NCBI RefSeq assembly: GCF_905220415.1
Contig: NC_059543.1
Span: 124,001 to 188,000 of the forward strand
DNA length: 64,000 bases
Direction of reading: 5' to 3'
From: Colias croceus
Lineage: Eukaryota; Arthropoda; Insecta; Lepidoptera; Pieridae
Of the stretch, positions 56,851 through 64,000 are shown piece by piece. The stretch's first letter is position 1, and the number at the start of each line of letters is the position of its first letter. Position numbers and translations under genes: made by a program. The notes under the pieces are model-generated. The model saw only the letters and a program-made list of their open reading frames with translations, did not search any database and had not been told where the DNA came from.

Positions 56851-57343
56851 CGTCAATCACAGCGGACGACTACAGGATAATGTGCATTGTACATACGAAG
56901 AATCTTCAATTGATGAGTCAGCTTAATCGGTGGCCAGTTGAAATCCTTGAGATGGAAATAATGATTATTAATGAAAACTGTCTGCTTTAGATTCGTTTCC
57001 GAGTAAGACGTTTTGTCTAGGTAATTAGCACGAGTATGACCTATTTTTTCCAGTCTATAGGAAGGGGTGGAAAAGACTATTTTTAACCATGAGTCTGAGC
57101 AATATTTTTTTTCTGTATTGAAATTATGATTGAAATATTGAAAGTCTGATTCAAAAGTGACTCTAGAAGAAGTCTAACTGAATAAATAAATGTTTGAGTT
57201 TTGAATTTCAAATTTATTGTATTTAGTCAAGTATATGTTAACTGATCATATCGAAATATTGTGTATTACCGTACCTATCACAACATATTGCATGATTTAA
57301 AAGTGCACTTACCTATATAATGATTGTGTTATGTGAGATTGTA
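56851..57343. other. AT-rich stretch, no gene seen
   Basis: Nothing recognised. Confidence 0.35.
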
Positions 57344-57420
57344 TCCTATTAGCAATTCGTATGCTTCGCAGAAGGCCTAAGTCTCTGCAGTGACCTTAAT
57401 TGGCTGATGATGATGGATTA
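57344..57420 (+). mobile_element. Degenerate LINE/SINE 3' end with GAT tail
   Basis: TATGCTTCGCAGAAGGCCTA, GTCTCTGCAGTGACC, TTAATTGGCTGATGATGATG. This follows the common insect pattern of a GAGGCC-TAT, CAGTGG, GGCTGATGATGATG 3' terminus. Only the last 75 bases survive. Confidence 0.6.
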
Positions 57421-58056
57421 TACTACAACTGGTTGCGCCCAGTTTCACTGGCATGCTCATTTGTGTCATATTAATTAATTGTTTAAGATAGATTAAAAAT
57501 TGCTATGACTATTGATATTATATTCTGATACTATCTTTCAACGTAAATTCCGTAGTCGATGTTTACTTTACGGTAAAACTAGCGAATGTGTATTTTTTTA
57601 TTTGAATTTTGAAATGTACTTTTAGGAACATTTAATGATAGTACCTCTCTCGTATCGTCGATCGTCTCTCAGAAAAACAATTAACAGGTGACACAGAGCG
57701 TATAACCGTGAGATAATATGGTGTGATATTGTGGCGGGATTGTGTGTCGATAATCCCGGGACATTCCCCGAAGTGCCAGCATCTCTGCGACGAAAAAATA
57801 TAATAATATAAAGAATTAATATTACATTTTATCAAAAAAATCAAGTTTAAACTTACTAAACTATGATAAATAATGGACATAAAATGAATTGTTGCTGTTA
57901 TTTACAAGTGATTCGTTTTCCAAATGTTGCAGAAATTAAAGCAAAATGACACAAGAAATACTGTTAAGTAAAGTATTTTAGAAATCTCATACTAATGCTC
58001 CTATTACTTTGCCCTTAAGACCTCTTTACGTAGTTTTTCCCTCATTATGCACACAG
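57421..58056. other. AT-rich stretch
   Basis: No gene or repeat recognised. It ends in the acceptor-like TTTTTCCCTCATTATGCACACAG. Confidence 0.3.
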
Positions 58057-58184
58057 CACAACTGCTCGCCCTTATGCCCGTACCAACCAGGTTCACTGCG
58101 AGAGAATTCAAATATTATTCCAATGAACGCAAAGGTCAAGCCCATTGCTCGCGCGGTGGGCACGGCGCTCACACGTACACCCGC
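58057..58184 (+). CDS. Weak candidate exon
   Basis: 128 GC-richer bases between an acceptor (polypyrimidine then CACACAG) and a strong donor CCGC|GTAAGTAG. Two plus frames are open throughout. In phase 0, the phase left by the 29961 exon, it reads HNCSPLCPYQPGSLREN at its start. No domain is recognised. It is included because the splice signals and phase agree, but coincidence remains more likely than not. Confidence 0.12.
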
Positions 58185-58454
58185 GTAAGTAGCAATGTAT
58201 TAAACGCCCTAGTTTTTTTTCGGGCCACTGCATTGCGGTGTTAATCATGAGAATACGCTCTCAATGCGATCATTTGTTTCGCCTTTTTTACAGTAACGGT
58301 AAGGTTATAAGCGCAGTGTATGAACGAGATTTTGTACGAGGTACAGAGAAAAATATTTTACATGCTAGGCTTTATTTTGTGAATCTTCTGACTGTCACAA
58401 TTTGTATATCAACGTAGCAATTACCAGATGCAGACGCCGAAGCCAGCAGCAAAT

Positions 58455-58512
58455 CGTAGCACAATATTAATCCGTAGCAGAGCGTAGCACTTCGTAGCAC
58501 GTGGTAGTAAGG
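58455..58512 (+). repeat. CGTAGCAC decanucleotide cluster
   Basis: TCCGTAGCAG, AGCGTAGCAC, TTCGTAGCAC, GTGGTAGTAA are consecutive 10-bp units in register (58471-58510), with another CGTAGCAC at 58455. Confidence 0.75.
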
Positions 58513-60965
58513 CGTTGTTTCTTCAATAGAAATTGATATTTTGCATGCAAAGTTAATCTGTTAAGTCGAATTATTACACGAAATCTTTAAAGTAACAAGA
58601 ATTAATATCGAAAACGCCGAAAACTCATAATAAACAGGCTATAAAATTGTACAACACGTTATTCATTATTTAATGCTGCATGCAGATTTTTATTTATCAC
58701 CACAATAAAATAAACGTGCGAGCACTTTACAAACAGCGATAAATGTAATTTGAAACAAAGGCTCGTCCCCACTCTCGCCTAATTTATGTCCCTCGGTGCC
58801 TCCCGCCACATTAACGAGAATGTTGACACGCTCAACAACACGCCTATTGTATAATAATACTCATACACCTTCCTAACATACTTGGTAATGTAATAAGATA
58901 TCCCAGGACGCTTCACACAGCGCCATCTAGTTGCTACCTAAGTAAAGTTATAAGTACAGTAAATTCAATTTTATAAAAATCTTAATTTACATAGTAACAT
59001 ATCAGACATAAATCGACGCTTAAACTCTAAAAAGCATAACAAAAGGTTGAAGAGCTCCTTTAGTAATCCAACTCTGCTTTTCAGACACACTAAAAGATTA
59101 ACCATATCCATCGGATTAAACTATTTTCTGCAATAAGCGAGAACAGTCGCAGGAAAAATGTATTTTATAGAGCACACAATTGTTTTAAGAGTGCTTTTTC
59201 ATGTTTCACTTTATGACCATTTGAAGGAAGGATGAAGTAGTGTTATAAAATAGTTTTACGAGGAAAGTGCGTCAAGTGTTTCAGATGTCCCATTGTTTGG
59301 GCAACTTGCAAACAATTTTCAGGTTTTATGTTTTAATTATAAAATTATTTTATACTGCTTTGGATGTAGCCCAACCGTAGTACCACCGTACACTTTTATC
59401 TATAAAATAGAGAGGATTTAAATGTAACGTAACGTAGACGTGTTTTAAAGTAATGAAATATGCAAATCAATTCAAATCAAATATGTTTATTTGCTCGAAA
59501 ATGGTAATCCAAGTATGTAACACAAAAATTGTTAAATCCCCTCTATTTTATTTAGTGGCAATTATTATTAATTTATTGACACTAAATCAACTCAACCTTA
59601 GTTAAGGGTTAGGTAGGTATGTAAGGATACATTTCTATCAAATGTCCACTTTAAAATGTATATGAATTTCATATTATGCAAGTTGTGCGAATGATTTTAA
59701 TATATTTCTTACGATCAACCATAACTCATGAGTAAATTAATAATAATAGCAACCTTACTCGCATTATAAAACCAATAACAATTTGATTAACATTCGCTTT
59801 GAAATTTCATCTGAGCGTTGAACTTGATAGGTGCGCCATTTTGGAATTTAATTCCAATGGTTATAGCCGTTATAATATTATCTCCACACGTTGGCTTTTA
59901 GCCGACTGGATCTAGGTAATTAAAGTTCTTATTGTTCTCTGAATTAGAACCACTCTGCTTAATGAATATTGTGGCTAATTATCTCGAATTCTGTGGAACT
60001 ATGTAACTAGTTGGCTAAAGCAAAGTAAGGTTAATTAAAAATTCTTTTGTTGTTCTTGGCCATATACCTTGAGTAGTGATATAATGAACATGCATATTGT
60101 AAGCAATCTTACGTAAATTATGTTTTTTATGAGATAAAGGATCAGAATCATGGTAGTAAAGGTCGTGGGTATTCATTGAATATTATGTTCTCTACAACTC
60201 TATGAACTCTAGGAAATAATATAAATAGTTCAAAGCAAAGAAAAACAATATTCTTGATTTGTCGATATTTATATTAATCGTATTAACAAGACGTGTTGTC
60301 GAATTTGCGAATGACCTGAAAACATGACCTGCCTACATAACACAGATAACACCCCAAACACAAACTGGCTATTTACAAATCCCATCAAACGAAGTATTGA
60401 AAATTACGGAAAACGTGCAAAAGATTCACAGAACCATTGACGTGAACGATGTGCGATTTATCATAATCTGTCAAAACTTCGACTGGTATAGATTTTTACA
60501 AGCAATAACGAGCCGAATGCGAAAAACCTCACACATTCGTCCAAGCTCGCAAATTGGAGGCCGTTTGTAACAGAGATTGTACCGCGAATTCCATGCACCT
60601 TCCTAATTTACTTTATACGCTTGTGATTTTAATTAAATTGCGATAATAACGCTCCTATTGATCCCCGCTGCATGTTTCCAATTGAATTTGTTCATTAATT
60701 TCTGATTGGATTAACGTTTGTTGAGTAATTTAATATTTTAATGGTGGTCGTAATTTGAATAGATATTCATTTTACCGTTGAGAGTGTTCGAAATTACTGT
60801 TTTGAAATGATGTGGCAGTTATTGACGGGGCTTATGTGATACGCACACAGTAGTACATATTATACAGTATATTTTATTGTGCTACGTATTAACGAAGTGA
60901 CGCAACATCAGTTTCATGAGGTTAACGATTAGAATTAATTATTAATTGAAATAAGCATATTATGT
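58513..60965. other. Unique AT-rich stretch
   Basis: No gene seen. CAATTCAAATCAAATATGTT near 59465 may be the reverse end of an old LINE. A regulatory candidate lies at 60570. Confidence 0.3.
60570..60770. promoter_or_regulatory. Candidate cis-regulatory block
   Basis: Unique block with TTAATTAA at 60629, GCGATAATAACG (GATA-like) beside it, and several ATTAAT words. Weak evidence. Confidence 0.15.
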
Positions 60966-61162
60966 TTATAAATTTATAAAGAATAGAAAAAATTCGATCA
61001 CGAGGCGGGACTCGAACCATCCTTCGCGCCATAATAAATTCGATTGCTCAGGCGGGTCACGAGTGGCTGAGTTGGTTAGGCATCCGCCCCGGAATGGCGC
61101 GAAGGATGCGGGTTCGAGTCCCGCCTCGTGATCGAATTTTTTCTATTCTTTATAAATTTATA
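60966..61162. repeat. Imperfect inverted duplication of SINE segment
   Basis: Left arm 60966-61031 is the reverse complement of right arm 61095-61162, with one 3-base gap (GCG missing from the left arm). The arms include the T-arm and B-box of the tRNA-like head plus body. The 63-base spacer holds the 5' half of the tRNA-like unit and so is not mirrored. Confidence 0.88.
61057..61131 (+). tRNA. tRNA-like unit, probably SINE head
   Basis: A 75-base cloverleaf-like sequence. Acceptor strands TCACGAG/CTCGTGA pair perfectly, an A-box-like GGCTGAGTTGGTTAGGC forms the D arm, and GCGGG-TTCGAGT-CCCGC is a perfect T arm with a B box. The anticodon arm CGCC-CCGGAAT-GGCG has only 4 pairs, and C replaces the invariant U33. 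The loop would read GGA (Ser). The weak anticodon arm and the downstream repeat body argue for a tRNA-derived SINE or pseudogene. TTTTTT at 61137 would terminate RNA polymerase III. Confidence 0.6.
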
Positions 61163-61206
61163 TTTATAAAGCATTTGAATGCCATAAAAACCAAAAAATA
61201 TAAATT
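61057..61206 (+). mobile_element. tRNA-derived SINE
   Basis: The tRNA-like head is followed by a body, CTATTCTTTATAAATTTATA then AAAGCATTTGAATGCC and ATAAAAACCAAAAAATATAA. The body recurs without the head at 21366-21430 in reverse orientation, which shows that head and body are separable parts of a dispersed family. The internal T6 after the head is unusual for a SINE. Confidence 0.6.
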
Positions 61207-62073
61207 CAAGCATATTATGTTTCTCAGACTTAAAACCTAATAAGGACGTCAGCTGAAATTTGAGGTGATTTCATATAGTAATTTGCTTTATTAAGTTTCG
61301 TTTGTTTACGGATTTACAGGGTATGGAATATTGTATGGATATGTTGTATTTATTAAATAACTAATGTCACAATTTAAATCTTCTATTTCGTCCAATTTTC
61401 GTCTAACGAAACTATGTTTTACTGTTTCACGATCGCAGCTTCAATACTTCGAAACAAAATCTATAATACTTTATGTTAAGGAAGTTCTAAACGACATTCC
61501 TCGCTACAGAATGCAAAAGATGTTTTGATAAACATGAAATTTTAATTGTTATACAATTTCAAACATTTTGCTTGCGAACGATATGGGTTGGAATCCCGTC
61601 TTCCTCTTACCTTGGAAAATCAAAAATGAAGGAATACTAATTGCAGTTATAGCTATAAGATGCAAACAGACTTAATATTAAAAAAAATATTCAGTTAGTT
61701 AAGCAATATAAGTTTAACAATAGCTGTAGCTTTAATTATCATCGTAAACTGTTCATCTACAACAAACATGTGTGCAAATGTATAAATGATTCCGCGTTAA
61801 TTACTAGTCAGTTTATTTAATCCATATTTACACCGCTAGTGACGTACGGAATTAACAGTTATATATCGATTTTATATAAAAGGATATTTGTTTATTATTT
61901 TAAACATATTATAAATATAATTGAAGAGTCTATGGTTATGTTAAAATAAGAACTATTTATTAATTGAGGAAGCATATTATATACTACGTTACATAAAACA
62001 TTATAGAACATTATCTATACATATAATAAATCTGTAGAAGGGTCAATTCTGTACATTGAAAATATTAAAAATA
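61207..62073. other. AT-rich stretch, no gene seen
   Basis: ATGGGTTGGAATCCCGTCTT at 61584 resembles a polymerase III B box, but no cloverleaf can be drawn around it. Confidence 0.35.
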
Positions 62074-62130
62074 ACTAGCAGGGGGTGTTACTGGATCGAT
62101 ACCAAACCCAAATATGTGATTAAAAAAATT

Positions 62131-62163
<33 letters not shown>

Positions 62164-62488
62164 ATGTGAAGACATCACGTGAAAACTACCGGTTCGATTT
62201 TGATGAAACTTGGTATAATTATACCTTATTATCCTGGGCGTAAAATAGGATACTTTTTATCCTGGAAAAATACGTAGAAAAAAAATTAATCTCAATTTTT
62301 CAGTTATCCATAGACGTTGTTCTGTAGTAGGTACCGCGAACACACGTTGCGTATTATTATAGACCTAGCCGTATTTGGGTCCAATAGATATTTATAAGAT
62401 GTCATTGTCCGAGTTACTCAAAATGGAGAAATAAACCATCCACGCAAAGACCGACATCCGCGCGGACGGAGTCGCGGGCGGAAGCTAG
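62074..62488 (+). mobile_element. Helitron-type element with internal GTCT array
   Basis: The 3' end GGACGGAGTCGCGGGCGGAA then GCTAG followed by T has the Helitron hairpin and CTAG. GATTTTGATGAAACTTGGTA and GGATACTTTTTATCCTGG are shared family blocks. About 7.5 copies of GTCT lie at 62134-62163. The left limit (ACTAGCAGGGGGTGTTAC) is uncertain and lacks a clear TC start. Confidence 0.7.
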
Positions 62489-63177
62489 TTTAAAATATGT
62501 CTGTTTATAATAATATGCCTGGCTATCTACGAATGAAATGCTTTGCACATCTTCCTTTAACTTGGTGCTAGTTTAAAAAGTTACTATCACTCAGAAAAAG
62601 TACGAGCTAAAGAAAATATTCTGTTCTAAGCGTGAGGTAACCAAGCGATGCGATTGTGACCCAATTCGGAAACATTGACGCCCACTATCAATGAACATAA
62701 TGAGATATACAAGGGCTCTTGAGCACGTTTTGGAAAAATTCCATAAATATGTTGGTGGCTTATATTTAGTCCACGACGGTCTTGCGAGCCGCGGGTTGGG
62801 GCTCGAGGACGCTAAGCCTCTTAAGAAGCGACCCTTAAAAACCAATAAAGCCCTAATTAAATCTTCTATAATGATATACAAGAGTACAATGTTTCGTATC
62901 TTGTTTATTATTTCGTGATCTTTTACATTAAAAAGACGACTACCGAAGAATGTCACAATACTTAAAAAGGCTAACGGCATGTTGACTCTCTCTTATGTAA
63001 CGTGACTAAAAATCAATAGAATAAGTATGACTTTAACTTCACTTCATGCCAATTTAACATACGCTATAGAATTCGTCGTAAATTTCTCTACAATTGAAAC
63101 ACAACTACACACAATGCCAAAAAATATTCACAACGTCATGTCACATCTCTACACATTCTTAAGAACGAACGCAATAA
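62489..63177. other. AT-rich stretch
   Basis: A 129-codon minus-strand ATG frame spans 62591-62980, with no recognisable domain, codon bias or splice signals. GCCGCGGGTTGGGGCTCGAG at 62790 is an isolated GC-rich word. Confidence 0.3.
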
Positions 63178-63515
63178 GCCTAAGCGCGCACCACGATTTT
63201 ATGCAGCGTGATTATTTTATCGCAGAAATACAACGTATGAGTTACTATGAGAATGCGCGCACATGCGATTAAATAATCGAAGCGATTTTAAAATTGTGAT
63301 TTGTCACATTTTGCTGCGACTGCTCGCGACGCGATTGTCGCCAAAATGAAATGCAGAATATGAAATTCTATGTTACCGCGCGCACTGCGATAATAAAACC
63401 GCACACTCGGGCCCGGCCGGCACTTCACTTGTGTTTCGTCTGTCCAATAGTTAACATCGTAGTGGTATAGGTACTGTTTGGTAAACATAAACTCAGTAAT
63501 CTGTCAAAAGTTTGA

Positions 63516-63609
63516 ATTTATTTATTTATTTATTTAACACTTTATTGTGCAAGAAACAAAATATACATAAAGGTTACAATAATAAAGAAGCACAAAGGGC
63601 GGCCTTTTG
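63516..63609 (-). mobile_element. LINE 3' tail, minus strand
   Basis: On the minus strand: AAGGCCGCCCTTTGTGCTTC, then GCACAATAAAGTGTTAAATA and a tail of five to six AAAT units (TTTA run 63516-63536). Same family as 8997-9163 and 15842-15994, truncated just after the stem-loop position. Confidence 0.75.
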
Positions 63610-63732
63610 GCGGAATTTTCATTCTATAATAGCCTAAGAATGTTTTGGGATCCTTTCTCGGGTATCAAAATATCTCTATACCAAATTTACAGACAGACAG
63701 AGTTACTTTCGCATTTATAATATTAGTATGGA
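63610..63732 (-). mobile_element. Truncated Helitron 5' end, minus strand
   Basis: On the minus strand it starts TCCATACTAATATTATAAAT and continues GCGAAAGTAACTCTGTCTGT and GATATTTTGATACCCGAGAA, matching the 42.6 kb element, then breaks off. The CTAG end is absent. Confidence 0.78.
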
Positions 63733-64000
63733 TAAAAGAAACCATTGACAATTATATCTGCTGTAAAAGGATGAGTCCAATATTGACTAATTTTCTTTTT
63801 TTTTTCTTCTTATCCTCCGAAGTAGTAAATAAAGACAAGCAACTTGTACGAAATCCATGATGAAAGTGAGTAAGAATCACTATTAAATTATCGCTGTGCG
63901 CGCACCGTACTCTCTGCGATTTTCTACAGCGCGATTTTGAAATCGTGTCGCAAAAATTAAAATCGTGGTGCGCGCTTAGCCTAAACCGAGCCGGCTTGTT

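Larger units (their letters stand above)
63178..63981. mobile_element. Composite inverted-repeat element
   Basis: AAGCGCGCACCACGATTTTA at 63182-63201 has its exact complement at 63958-63977. GCC and GGC-type bases lie just outside. Internal words such as GCGATTTTGAAATCGTGTCGC-like sequence and CGCGCGCACTGCG repeat the theme. It looks like a MITE (hAT-like is possible) later invaded by the LINE tail at 63516-63609 and the Helitron piece at 63610-63732. No transposase coding is visible. Confidence 0.55.

Noticed and set aside
61057..61131. Functional tRNA-Ser gene
   Set aside because: The anticodon stem has only four pairs, U33 is replaced by C, and the downstream body is a dispersed repeat; better called a SINE head.
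62591..62980. 129-codon minus-strand ATG frame
   Set aside because: No family resemblance, membrane pattern or conserved motif that I can name, and no splice or promoter context.

Overview
This is very probably lepidopteran (moth or butterfly) nuclear DNA. It is AT-rich, has no bacterial-style operons, and carries many short non-autonomous Helitron-type insertions with the TCTATACTAATATTATAAA-like start and GC-hairpin plus CTAG end that are abundant in Lepidoptera. It also has 5'-truncated LINEs, one long non-LTR reverse transcriptase ORF and Harbinger-like MITEs. No complete host gene can be proved. The best host-gene signal is a possible signal-peptide exon at 630-705 that ends in a strong splice donor. 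Everything downstream would then be a large intron or intergenic regulatory landscape.

Layout: 0-6.4 kb holds the candidate first exon, a candidate partner exon at 5.8 kb, a Helitron, a Harbinger-like fragment and a 123-bp near-perfect hairpin. 7.8-16 kb holds microsatellites, two Helitrons, two LINE 3' tails that share a stem-loop, and a decanucleotide satellite at 15.4 kb. 16-30 kb is mostly unique AT-rich DNA with GC islands, a CpG-rich block at 24.5-24.9 kb and a SINE tail at 21.4 kb. 30.3-33.8 kb holds a non-LTR retrotransposon on the minus strand with an intact 1042-residue endonuclease/reverse-transcriptase ORF, abutted by a MITE. 36.1-36.4 kb and 46.5-48.2 kb hold two 5'-truncated RTE-like LINEs, each with a 14-bp target-site duplication and a TAAG-type tail. 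42.6-50 kb holds four Helitron-type pieces, a 614-bp Harbinger-like MITE and a second decanucleotide satellite. 50-60 kb is mostly unique sequence. 61-64 kb holds a tRNA-headed SINE with an inverted partial copy of itself, a Helitron carrying a GTCT microsatellite, and a composite inverted-repeat element with LINE and Helitron pieces nested inside it.

The coding capacity that can be demonstrated belongs to retrotransposons. The long LINE and the RTE fragment at 46.5 kb supply reverse-transcriptase sequence; the Helitrons, MITEs and the SINE are parasitic and depend on proteins made elsewhere. The most unusual structure is a family of repeats phased at exactly 10 bp, found at several separate loci. 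Its variants differ mainly by transitions, and it builds 20-bp and 40-bp higher-order units. The window also has about a dozen short G-rich islands, and six perfect TGACGTCA palindromes where chance predicts roughly one.
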